A DNA stretch of 33,918 nucleotides from Chitinophagaceae bacterium (GTDB taxonomy: Bacteria > Bacteroidota > Bacteroidia > Chitinophagales > Chitinophagaceae): contig JADLCD010000034.1 of NCBI GenBank assembly GCA_020847395.1, positions 1-33,918 of the forward strand. Reading direction: 5' to 3'. The notes below the pieces were generated by a model. It saw nothing but the letters and a program-made list of their open reading frames with translations. It ran no database searches and was not told where the DNA came from. Shown piece after piece: positions 26,186 to 33,918 of this stretch; position 1 is the first letter of the stretch; each line of letters begins with the position of its first letter. The position numbers and the translations under genes were made by a program.

Positions 26186-26445
26186 CGGCTGATTTTACAT
26201 CAGCTTTTCACCTGATACTACATTTAAAGAAGATAATAGCCGAAGCTATTTCCACATAGCTTTAAAAAGATAACTGGATTATTTTTGCGGATTAGGAGAG
26301 GAGAACAAAAATAATTCAAAAAGATGGCGCTGTTAAGCATGATTTTCCACAGGGATACAATAGCGGCATAATTACCCGTTAAAATGTATGTGTAAAATAT
26401 TTCAGTTCAGCGCCAAAGCCTATTTTTGCAGCAATCAATTAAGAT
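26186..26445. other. Divergent intergenic region between protease and glutaminyl cyclase genes
   Basis: 260 bases without a gene. It holds the promoter box of the cyclase gene and two overlapping small hairpins that exclude each other: AATAGC/GCTATT (26235-26240 with 26245-26250) and AAGCTAT/ATAGCTT (26243-26249 with 26256-26262). They would fall in the protease leader if it starts upstream of them. A function is not shown. Confidence 0.35.
26421..26428 (+). promoter_or_regulatory. Candidate -7 promoter box of the glutaminyl cyclase gene
   Basis: TATTTTTG matches TAnnTTTG fully and lies 17 bases before ATG 26446. No good -33 element is seen at the usual distance. Confidence 0.4.
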
Positions 26446-27273
26446 ATGATAAGAAATTTAACGGGTATTTTTTTCATGGTTATACTGGTAAGTGCATGCA
26501 ATAATAATGCTGATAAAAAGCCGGAAATTCAAATCTCTGAAACATCTAATAATATCCCGGCCCCCGCTGCGGTTTCCTATACTGTAGTAAATATTTACCC
26601 GCATGATACGGCAGCGTTCACGCAGGGATTAATATACTACAACAATAATTTGTATGAAGGAACCGGGCAAAAAAAGGCATCTGCACTGCGGCTTGTTGAC
26701 CTTAAAACAGGCAAGGTTGAAAAAAAGGTTGATATAAACCCTGAATGGTTTGGAGAAGGCATTACCATTTTAAATGATACTGTTTACCAGCTTACCTGGC
26801 AGGATCATGTAGTGTTGGTATATTCTTTAAAAGATATGAAGCTTGTTAAGCAATTTAAATGGCCAAACGAAGGTTGGGGAATAACACACGATAATACAAA
26901 CCTGATTATCAGCGATGGTACCGACAAATTATATTATGTGCGTCCTTCAGATTTTAAGTTGATGAAAGTTATTTCTGTTTCCAATAATCTTGGTCCGGTT
27001 AATAACCTTAATGAACTGGAATATATTGATGGCTTTATTTATGCCAATCAATGGGAAACAGATTATATCCTGAAAATAGACCCATCATCAGGGTTTGTGA
27101 AAGGTGTGCTTGATTTTAGCAATGCGCTTAAAAAACTTGCCAATATTAATTATGAAAAAGAAGCAGTAGAGGAAGGCGCGGTATTGAATGGAATTGCCTG
27201 GGACTCTGCAGGTAGCAGAATGTTTGTTACCGGTAAGCGTTGGCCAAAGTTGCTGGAAATAAAGATGAATTAA
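26446..27273 (+). CDS. Glutaminyl-peptide cyclotransferase (glutaminyl cyclase) lipoprotein
   Basis: A 275-residue glutamine cyclotransferase of the plant/bacterial beta-propeller type. It turns an N-terminal Gln of a protein into pyroglutamate. Lipobox VSAC gives Cys18 as the lipid anchor, placing it in the periplasm or at a membrane. Family motifs: YPHDTAAFTQGL (51-62), YEGTG (70-74), EWFGEGI (100-106), YQLTWQDH (114-121), NEGWGIT, YANQWETDYI and GIAWD. In Bacteroidota many signal-peptidase substrates carry Gln at the first mature position, and this enzyme class is thought to cap them; several neighbours here do. It ends at a bidirectional terminator. Confidence 0.93.
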   Translation: MIRNLTGIFFMVILVSACNNNADKKPEIQISETSNNIPAPAAVSYTVVNIYPHDTAAFTQGLIYYNNNLYEGTGQKKASALRLVDLKTGKVEKKVDINPEWFGEGITILNDTVYQLTWQDHVVLVYSLKDMKLVKQFKWPNEGWGITHDNTNLIISDGTDKLYYVRPSDFKLMKVISVSNNLGPVNNLNELEYIDGFIYANQWETDYILKIDPSSGFVKGVLDFSNALKKLANINYEKEAVEEGAVLNGIAWDSAGSRMFVTGKRWPKLLEIKMN

Positions 27274-27279
27274 TAAAAA

Positions 27280-27305
27280 AGGGGTATCAAATTTTCGATA
27301 CCCCT
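27280..27305. terminator. Bidirectional intrinsic terminator
   Basis: Perfect 9-base arms AGGGGTATC (27280-27288) and GATACCCCT (27297-27305) surround an 8-base loop. An A-run lies on the left (T-run for the minus strand) and CTTTTATT on the right. It serves the cyclase gene (stop 27273) and the convergent gene ending at 27323. Confidence 0.88.
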
Positions 27306-27322
27306 CTTTTATTGAATAATTT

Positions 27323-28630
27323 TTATGATTTCTTCATCCTGTACTTCTTGTTCACTTTTTTGTTGTTGAAGTATTTGTCAAGTTCTTCGGGCGAATCACC
27401 CACTTCAACAAGTGGCACTTCTATCAGTGCAACCTGCATGGCTTTCAATTCATCTCTAAGTTTCTGCGTTTTGGTTAAAATTTCCGGGTCTTTATCACCA
27501 ACAAGCGCATTATTCTGAAGCAGGTATTCTAATCTTTTAATGCTGTTGCGAACCAGTGTTGCCGAATTTTGTTCGGCGGTTTTATTTGGCGCTACAGATT
27601 CTTTAACTGGTACCATTGCTACGCCCACGCTTGGTAAAATTTTACCTGCAGTTTTTTGCCCGTCTGTTGGTAAGGATGAAAAAACAGTGCCGCCTAAAGA
27701 TGATGCTGCAGAGGTAAGGTCGAAAGAGTTTCTTGTTCCTTTGGTTGAACGCACTTTTTTATCCAGTGTCATAAAGGTTGCTTTCAACTGGTTGGAGTAG
27801 CTTCTGATATTCTTTTTTACTTCTTCATACTCCAATACTTTTTGCGGGTAATTGATGTTTTCTTTTACAAATATTTGTACTACTGCTGTATCTCTCGCAT
27901 TAAATTTATTGGAACCAATAAAGTTTACTATTACCACCCGTTGCTTGTCTTTATCGCCTGACTTAACAAAGCCGAAAGGAGGAGACCATTTAAAATCATC
28001 GCCACATTTTGTTATAGGTGTTAAAGGCTTAATGGGATAATTACTGGTCATTATAATTTTATCAATCGGAAAATTTCCATCCTCGCATTGAACTTTAAAG
28101 CTTATGCTATCACCTTCATCTACATATAAAATACTGTTAACAGCCGGTTTTATTTTTGAAGGTATAATCTCCGTATTGTAGAACATAACAGTAATTGAGG
28201 TATCAATTCTGTCTGCCGGATTGTCAAGGTTTTGAACACCGAGATTAATTTTATATTCCTGGTCGTATTTAAGTCTTCCATTTAAAAAGAGCGCTTTCTC
28301 CGCTTTTAAATGAAGTACGCCGGTATTTTTATTGATCTGCACTCCCGGAGGGGAATTTTTCAGGAACCAATAATATTTTGATACGTCTTTATTGATCAGG
28401 AGTTCATAGTTGAGTAAGGAGTCGGTGCTTAGGGTAATATAAGGATTGAGATTTCTGATCCTTAAAACAGAATCAACCTGCTGAATGGTATTGAAAGAAG
28501 AATCCGCTTTCCCATGATTGATAATCTTTATGGTATCAGATTTTGTTTTTAGGGAATCGGGAATCTGTGCATATACCTGAAGATTGAAACCAATAAACAA
28601 AGCCAGAATAATTACAAACCTGTTAATCAA
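27323..28630 (-). CDS. Exported protein of unknown function with a putative Ig/cadherin-like domain
   Basis: A 435-residue protein I do not recognise. It has a signal peptide (MINRFVIILALFIGFNLQVY, cut before QIPDS). Residues about 60-150 look like a cadherin/putative-Ig fold: YYWFLKNSPPGVQINKNTGV and YKINLGVQN resemble the YxFxLxxxPxGxxIdxxTG pattern. A second beta-rich part (160-260) contains YVDEGDSISFKVQCEDG. A lysine-rich helical stretch (about 262-300) and a low-complexity Ser/Thr/Gly part follow, then a helical C-terminus (about 360-420). There is no T9SS tail and no lipobox. The start is TTG 28630; no ATG lies between it and an upstream stop. It is probably periplasmic. Confidence 0.75.
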   Translation of the reverse strand: MINRFVIILALFIGFNLQVYAQIPDSLKTKSDTIKIINHGKADSSFNTIQQVDSVLRIRNLNPYITLSTDSLLNYELLINKDVSKYYWFLKNSPPGVQINKNTGVLHLKAEKALFLNGRLKYDQEYKINLGVQNLDNPADRIDTSITVMFYNTEIIPSKIKPAVNSILYVDEGDSISFKVQCEDGNFPIDKIIMTSNYPIKPLTPITKCGDDFKWSPPFGFVKSGDKDKQRVVIVNFIGSNKFNARDTAVVQIFVKENINYPQKVLEYEEVKKNIRSYSNQLKATFMTLDKKVRSTKGTRNSFDLTSAASSLGGTVFSSLPTDGQKTAGKILPSVGVAMVPVKESVAPNKTAEQNSATLVRNSIKRLEYLLQNNALVGDKDPEILTKTQKLRDELKAMQVALIEVPLVEVGDSPEELDKYFNNKKVNKKYRMKKS

Positions 28631-28668
28631 TTTTGCCGTTCTTTAAGGGTTATTAAATTTCAGAATTG

Positions 28669-28676
28669 CAAATTTA
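28669..28676 (-). promoter_or_regulatory. Candidate -7 promoter box of the 27323-28630 gene
   Basis: TAAATTTG on the minus strand matches TAnnTTTG fully. A TTTG lies 15 bases upstream (28692-28695). It stands 38 bases before the TTG start. Confidence 0.42.
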
Positions 28677-28849
28677 AAACAATATCCAATACAAAACAGG
28701 TTAACTACAGCGTATTGTCTTCAATTATCATCAAAAATTACGCTTCGGAATTTTCGGGATGCTGTTAAAAAAATCTTATTATCTATTTGTTAAAATAAAT
28801 TTTTTTAACAAAATATTATTATCTTCAAAGACTAAAACTTTACACTTCT

Positions 28850-31800
28850 ATGTTTGCAAAACTAACGCGAATGCGGTTTTTACTAACTGCAATATGTCTT
28901 TTTGTAACAAATATTCTTCTAGCCCAGCAAAAAACAATTACAGGAAAAATAACAGATGCCAGCGGTCAACCGGTTGTTGGCGCAACAGTTTCTGCTAAAG
29001 GTGGGGCTGCAACTCAAACAGATTTTGATGGTAAATTTTCTATTGCTGTTGCAAGTAAAATAGAAAAGCTTACGGTAAGTTCGGTGGGTTATGAAACCCA
29101 GGAAGTTTCCATAGCCGGGCGAAATGTAATTGCTGTTTCTCTGGTGCTTTCATCTGCCGAACTGAGTGAAGTAGTTGTAACAGCCCTTGGTATTGAAAGA
29201 AATAAAAAATCATTACAGTTTTCTGCCACCCAGGTGGGCGGAGAAAACTTTACCCAGGCCCGTGAAAATAGTACGGTTAACGGCTTAGCCGGAAGAGTTG
29301 CCGGGGTAAATGTTTCTAAAATTGCTACAGGCCCCGGCGCTTCTACCCGTGTAATTATTCGTGGCGCAAAATCACTGGGTGCTAATCTGAATCAGCCTTT
29401 ATATGTTGTTGATGGGGTGCCAATGGATAATACCAATTTTGGACAAGCTGGTCTTTGGGGTGGTGCAGACCAAGGGGACGGTATGAGCAGTATAAACCCT
29501 GATGATATTGCTTCCATGACGGTACTAAAAGGTGCAGGAGCAGCAGCTTTGTATGGATCAAGAGCTGCCAATGGCGTAATTTTAATTACTACCAAAAAAG
29601 GTTCCGGTCATAAAGGGCTTGGTATTGAGTTTAATTCCAATTATGTTTTTGAAACCGTCCAAAATCTTACTGATTTTCAGCAAACGCATGGTAATGGCGG
29701 CTATGTAGGAGACAATCTTACAACATCAGTTGCAAAAAAGCCTGAGACGTTTGCTGAACACTGGGATAATCAATGGGGGTTGCAGGCTTGGGGTCCAAAA
29801 TTTGATGGTACACCAGTTGTTCAATTTGACAGTATAAGCAGGCCCTATTCTTACGCTGGGGATAATTGGAAACGGTTTTACAATACAGGTCATTCTATCA
29901 CAAATAGTATTGCGCTATCAGGCGGAAGCGAAACACAAAGCTACAGATTTTCAGCAGCACATTTAAAAAGTGATGGTGTTATACCCAATTCAGGTTTTGA
30001 CAGGATAAACCTATCGTTGGCTGCAAACTCTAAACTTAGTAAGAAATTAACCTTCAGTTCAAAAGTGTTGTATTCTAATGAACAAACGAAGAATCGTCCT
30101 AATGTATCTGATGCGCCGGGCAACCTTATTAACGCGATGTATTATATTCCCGGCGATGTAGACGTGCGCAATATGATCGGGGATCCCAATAAACCAGGCG
30201 CTGTTCCTTCATTAGAAGCGCAACAGGAAAAAGGAATAAAAATAGGGGATAAAAAATCTCCGGGTGAAGAATTCCAGGTGTCTAAAAATTTATGGCAGCA
30301 AAATCCATATTGGGCGGCTTACCAGTATATAAATTCTGATACGCGTGACAGGGTAATTACAACAGGTAATCTTAGATATGATATTACTGACTTCCTGTAT
30401 GTTTCCGGGCAGGCAGGTATGGATTGGTTTACTAAAAAAGGTACCGGGTTAACACCGCAGGGAACCGGCTATAGCCGTGGTGGGAGTATGACAGAATACG
30501 AGGTGCGTCAACGAGAAATCAATTATCAATATACGATAGGTTTTGATAAAACTTTTGGCAAGATAGGAGTGAATGCTTTTTTTGGTGGAAACCGCATGCG
30601 TAGTCAATATGAAAGAATTGATGCTAATGGTTCAGGGTTTAATACCCCATTTTTTGCAGCTATCACCAATGCAAAAGATAAAACTTACGGATATGGATAT
30701 GCGAAATCAGGTATAAATTCTTTGTTTGGTTCGGTGGAATTGTCATATAATAACTATCTGTTTCTAACCGGAACAGCGAGAAAAGATTGGTTTTCTGTAT
30801 TGAACCCTGTAAACAATAGTATTTTGTATCCTTCTATTGGCGCTAGTTTTGTGTTTACAGATGCTTTCAAATCTCTGCCAAGCTGGTTGAGTTATGGAAA
30901 ATTAAGAGCAGGTTGGGCGCAGGTTGGTAATGTAAATTCGGTAGGAGCGTATCAAACACTGATCACATATGCTGCACCGTTAACGCATGTAGGTGCTCCT
31001 ATTGGCGGATTTACCTCGGGTAACAATTATCCCAATACTGAACTTGTTCCATTTTTATCGTCAGAATATGAAGGAGGTATTGAAGCAAGATTCTTTAATA
31101 ACAGGTTGGGGTTAGATTTCACTTATTATGATCAAACAACAACCAAAGACATTTTGAATGCTACTATTTCCAGAGGCTCAGGTTTTACTACTACTACGGT
31201 AAATCTGGGTAAACTTACTAATAAAGGGGTGGAATTATTGCTTACAGGAACACCAGTGCGGCGTAAAAATTTAAGTTGGGATGTATCGCTCAATTTCGCG
31301 AAGAACAAAAGCAAGATTATTTCTCTTATTGACGATCAGAAAGAAATACTTGGTGAAGAACCTCGCACAAGAACTGTATTTATAAAGCACATAGTTGGCC
31401 AACCCTATGGGATGATTACCGGGCAGGTTCAATTGCATGATCCAAAATCCGGGTTACCTGTTTTTGATAAAGACGGGGCACCTGTTACTGACGGCTCGTA
31501 TCAGATTTTAGGTAATGGTGTTCCTGATTTTACAGGAGGATTAAATAACTCATTTACATTTAAAGGATTTAATGTAAGCTTCCTGATTGATTTTAAATCA
31601 GGAGGGGATATATATTCAGGAACCAATGTAAGAATGACCCAGGCCGGATATACCAAGCAGACTTTATTAGGACGTGAAGGTGAGGCACCGCTCACGGTTA
31701 CTGGCGTTATTTCTGACGGAAGTGGCGGGTATACACCTTTTACCAAAACGCTCACTCCTGGCGAAGCGCAAAACTACTGGGGTAAATTAGGCGATAAAGC

Positions 31801-32065
31801 GGCGGAAAAGTTTCTATATGACGCTTCTTTTATAAAGCTACGTCAGATAACAGTTGGTTATGTTTTACCTGCAGGTATTCTTTCTAAAACTCCTATACGT
31901 AGCATAATGGTTTCACTGGTTGCTCGAAATCTTGCCATTTTATATAAGAAAACTGATAATATTGATCCGGAATCAAGTTATACCAGTGGTAATTCGCAGG
32001 GACTTGATTATTTCGGTATGCCTGCAACCCGTACGTTTGGCATTAATTTAAGAGCAACATTTTAA
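28850..32065 (+). CDS. SusC/RagA-family TonB-linked outer-membrane transporter
   Basis: A 1071-residue TonB-dependent outer-membrane importer. The signal peptide (about 1-25) is cut before QQKTITG. A carboxypeptidase-D regulatory-like domain (28-101; KITDASGQPVVGATV, DFDGKFSI, SVGYETQEV) is followed by the TonB-box-like EVVVTALGI (107-115). The plug (about 120-250) has the family hallmarks VIIRGAKSLGANLNQPLYVV, DDIASMTVLKGAGAAALYGS and AANGVILITTKKG. A long beta-barrel ends in the aromatic FGINLRATF. It forms an active uptake pair with the SusD-like lipoprotein 20 bases downstream. The solute (glycan or peptide) is unknown; no hydrolase or sensor gene lies in the visible neighbourhood. Confidence 0.96.
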   Translation: MFAKLTRMRFLLTAICLFVTNILLAQQKTITGKITDASGQPVVGATVSAKGGAATQTDFDGKFSIAVASKIEKLTVSSVGYETQEVSIAGRNVIAVSLVLSSAELSEVVVTALGIERNKKSLQFSATQVGGENFTQARENSTVNGLAGRVAGVNVSKIATGPGASTRVIIRGAKSLGANLNQPLYVVDGVPMDNTNFGQAGLWGGADQGDGMSSINPDDIASMTVLKGAGAAALYGSRAANGVILITTKKGSGHKGLGIEFNSNYVFETVQNLTDFQQTHGNGGYVGDNLTTSVAKKPETFAEHWDNQWGLQAWGPKFDGTPVVQFDSISRPYSYAGDNWKRFYNTGHSITNSIALSGGSETQSYRFSAAHLKSDGVIPNSGFDRINLSLAANSKLSKKLTFSSKVLYSNEQTKNRPNVSDAPGNLINAMYYIPGDVDVRNMIGDPNKPGAVPSLEAQQEKGIKIGDKKSPGEEFQVSKNLWQQNPYWAAYQYINSDTRDRVITTGNLRYDITDFLYVSGQAGMDWFTKKGTGLTPQGTGYSRGGSMTEYEVRQREINYQYTIGFDKTFGKIGVNAFFGGNRMRSQYERIDANGSGFNTPFFAAITNAKDKTYGYGYAKSGINSLFGSVELSYNNYLFLTGTARKDWFSVLNPVNNSILYPSIGASFVFTDAFKSLPSWLSYGKLRAGWAQVGNVNSVGAYQTLITYAAPLTHVGAPIGGFTSGNNYPNTELVPFLSSEYEGGIEARFFNNRLGLDFTYYDQTTTKDILNATISRGSGFTTTTVNLGKLTNKGVELLLTGTPVRRKNLSWDVSLNFAKNKSKIISLIDDQKEILGEEPRTRTVFIKHIVGQPYGMITGQVQLHDPKSGLPVFDKDGAPVTDGSYQILGNGVPDFTGGLNNSFTFKGFNVSFLIDFKSGGDIYSGTNVRMTQAGYTKQTLLGREGEAPLTVTGVISDGSGGYTPFTKTLTPGEAQNYWGKLGDKAAEKFLYDASFIKLRQITVGYVLPAGILSKTPIRSIMVSLVARNLAILYKKTDNIDPESSYTSGNSQGLDYFGMPATRTFGINLRATF

Positions 32066-32084
32066 ATAATAAAAGAAAAATATT

Positions 32085-33695
32085 ATGAATTATAAATGCA
32101 AACTGATTTTGATTACTGCTGTGGGTATAAGTATGCTTACAGCCTGTAACAAAAAGTCATTTCAGGATCTGAATATTAATACACAGGCGCAGAGTACTAT
32201 TGATCTTAATTTTTTGTTTACTTCAGCTCAATTAGGGGCAGCATCGGGTGGCTCTGGCGGTGATAACCGTTATATAGACTGGAGAACCAATTTAGGAATG
32301 GCATCCACAACTATTCAGCAAATGGGCAGTATTGGCGGTATTCCTAATAATGGTGATAAATATCTTGATGATGCTGAAATGTCAAGCGCCCCATTCCAAA
32401 TTATTTACAGTGACCAGTTAAAGAATCTTGGAGAAATTCTAAGGCAAACCGGCACCGGCGGATTTGCCGAAGGAAAAAATGCCAATATGAAACAGGCTGC
32501 AAGAATACTCAAAGCATTCCTCTTTCACAGGCTAACGGATTATTATGGAAGCATCCCTTATTCTGAAGCATTGAAGGCGGCCGACAAATTATATTTTCCC
32601 CACTACGATAAACAAAAAGCGATTTATGCAGATTTACTGAAAGAGTTGGATGAAGCCACAGCCGCCTTTGGCGCAGAAGATGCTACAGATGGCTTTGCTG
32701 CCGCTGATATATACTATAAAGGCAAAATTGATAAATGGAAAAAATGGGGTTATTCTTTAATGCTCCGGTTGGCTATGCGAGTATCTAACGTTGATGCCGC
32801 AACTGCCAACACCTATGTACAGAAAGCAGTGGCAGGTGGGGTTTTTCAGAGCAATGATGATAACGTGATTGTTCCTATGGCATTAACCCCCAGTTTATGG
32901 ACAAATCAAAATGGTATTTCCCGCGCCTACATGCCTGGTGATGGTGGTGAAGCAACTACGCTCAGTAAAACTTTGATTGATAAATTAAAGGGGCCAAACA
33001 CGGGGTCTACAGCAGATGATGATCCCAGGCTAATGATTATTAGTGGGGGTATAGGTAGTTGGGTGAGTGAAAAAGATGGCTTTACTGTTTATTTTGGAGC
33101 TCCGTTAGATCAAAAGGGTATGCCTAACGGGAAAGATATCAATATGCTTTATGTTATTGAAGGCAAAAAAATAAATGTTGATTCAACCTATTCTAAAATA
33201 AACATTAAAATGTTGGATAGAGATGAACCATACATGTTAATGAATTATGGAGAGGTAGAATTGCTTTTGGCTGAAGCAGCGCAAAGGGGTATTGGTGGTT
33301 TGGTTGCTGCTGATGCCGAGGCACATTATAAAGCAGGGGTAAAAGCGAGCATGCAGATGTACACTATATATGATGCATCATTAAAAGTGACAGATGATGC
33401 TGCAAATACTTATCTCACTACATTTCCTTATGTTGCTGCAAATGGACTGGAAATGATCGCGGAGCCATATTGGATAAATCATTTCTTTAACTGGTGGGAA
33501 GCCTGGTCAAATTGGCGCAGAACCGGTTTACCTGTACTTACCCCGGTTAATTACCCCGGAAATGTTACCAATGGAACAATACCCCAACGGTTAAAATATC
33601 CTAATGAAGAAGTAGCAGGTAACCCCAATTTTGCTACAGATGCAAGTGCTAATGATTATACCACCAAGCTTTGGTGGGCTGGTGGTCCGGAATGA
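32085..33695 (+). CDS. SusD/RagB-family outer-membrane lipoprotein (SusD-like_2 type)
   Basis: A 536-residue substrate-capturing lipoprotein on the cell surface that caps the SusC barrel. Lipobox LTACN gives Cys21. FQDLNINTQAQSTIDLNFLF near the N-terminus and MKQAARILKAFLFHRLTDYY (about 140-160) with GSIPYSEAL identify the SusD-like_2 branch. PYMLMNYGEVELLLAEAA (about 385-402) and the C-terminal NWRRTGLPVLTPVNYPGN with PQRLKYPNEE are the usual closing motifs. The gene is complete and follows susC after 20 bases, in one operon; a strong hairpin 30 bases past the stop ends it. Ligand unknown. Confidence 0.95.
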   Translation: MNYKCKLILITAVGISMLTACNKKSFQDLNINTQAQSTIDLNFLFTSAQLGAASGGSGGDNRYIDWRTNLGMASTTIQQMGSIGGIPNNGDKYLDDAEMSSAPFQIIYSDQLKNLGEILRQTGTGGFAEGKNANMKQAARILKAFLFHRLTDYYGSIPYSEALKAADKLYFPHYDKQKAIYADLLKELDEATAAFGAEDATDGFAAADIYYKGKIDKWKKWGYSLMLRLAMRVSNVDAATANTYVQKAVAGGVFQSNDDNVIVPMALTPSLWTNQNGISRAYMPGDGGEATTLSKTLIDKLKGPNTGSTADDDPRLMIISGGIGSWVSEKDGFTVYFGAPLDQKGMPNGKDINMLYVIEGKKINVDSTYSKINIKMLDRDEPYMLMNYGEVELLLAEAAQRGIGGLVAADAEAHYKAGVKASMQMYTIYDASLKVTDDAANTYLTTFPYVAANGLEMIAEPYWINHFFNWWEAWSNWRRTGLPVLTPVNYPGNVTNGTIPQRLKYPNEEVAGNPNFATDASANDYTTKLWWAGGPE

Positions 33696-33725
33696 TAACT
33701 AATGCCCTTAATAATATAATGTAGA

Positions 33726-33762
33726 GAGGCTGACTCAAAAGTATGAGTCAGCCTCCTTTTTT
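33726..33762 (+). terminator. Terminator of the SusC/SusD operon
   Basis: Perfect 12-base arms (33726-33737 and 33744-33755) enclose a 6-base loop, with a T-run at 33757-33762. It is a classical intrinsic terminator. The arm GAGGCTGACTCAAAAGT also looks like the end of an IS1182-type insertion sequence, so it may have come from a mobile element. Confidence 0.88.
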
Positions 33763-33918
33763 ATTTTTGATACATCCTCTTTTTTAGAGGCCAAAAGAGT
33801 GTTTTGATGGTTTTTGACGTACAAATTTTTAATGACACCTTGTATTCTTTTTCCACACCTTATGAAATAAAATTTACAACCTGGAAACTAATAATCAAAA
33901 TTTTCCATTCAACCAAAA
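33763..33918. other. Non-coding AT-rich tail of the window
   Basis: No reading frame of use on either strand and no RNA gene recognised. It contains one small hairpin, CCTCT-TTTTT-AGAGG (33776-33790). It could be the start of the next intergenic region or the inside of an insertion sequence beginning at 33726. Confidence 0.35.

Noticed and set aside
26235-26262. Attenuator from two exclusive hairpins before the M43 protease
   Set aside because: Stems of 6-7 pairs in AT-rich DNA are expected by chance, and there is no leader peptide or T-run.

Overview
The window looks like a chromosomal piece of a Bacteroidota bacterium, most likely of the Chitinophagaceae type. It is AT-rich. It has a SusC/SusD pair, proteins with type IX secretion (T9SS) sorting tails of both type A and type B, signal peptides ending in Ala/Gly followed by Gln, and promoter boxes of the Bacteroidota form TAnnTTTG. 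Neither the species nor plasmid or phage origin can be told from the sequence alone. I see no CRISPR array, prophage or recognisable defence system.

Layout. (1) 1-4126, minus strand: a tight five-gene operon for a nucleotide-activated deoxysugar, reading from right to left: glucose-1-phosphate cytidylyltransferase (rfbF), CDP-glucose 4,6-dehydratase (rfbG), an RmlC-type epimerase, a sugar C-methyltransferase and an SDR reductase cut by the window edge. Together they predict a CDP-linked C-methyl-branched 6-deoxyhexose for a surface glycan. (2) 4272-8363: a PKD/DNRLRE surface lipoprotein (minus) and a large type B T9SS repeat protein (plus). (3) 8352-11992, minus: a glycosyltransferase translationally coupled to a YfhO-type multi-spanning membrane protein. 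(4) 12059-16418, housekeeping: YhhQ queuosine-precursor transporter, Nudix hydrolase, CorA, DapF, a uridine-phosphorylase-like enzyme and tRNA-Cys(GCA). (5) 16748-26185, secreted and redox proteins: two M43 metalloproteases with T9SS tails flank a membrane cytochrome-type DUF2231/DUF1549/DUF1553 protein, its Tat-exported DUF1501 partner and a DUF4197 protein. (6) 26446-28630: a glutaminyl cyclase lipoprotein, a bidirectional terminator and an unrecognised exported protein. (7) 28850-33695: a SusC/SusD outer-membrane nutrient uptake pair, ended by a strong hairpin that also resembles an insertion-sequence end.

Most notable: a dispersed intergenic repeat family (four copies, built on GTTTATAGTTTATGG-like units). 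Each copy lies just after a stop codon, and in two copies the stop codon itself lies inside the repeat. Other points of interest are the CDP-branched-sugar operon, a domain inserted inside an Ig-like repeat of the type B T9SS protein, and the co-occurrence of a glutaminyl cyclase with exported proteins whose predicted mature N-terminus is Gln.
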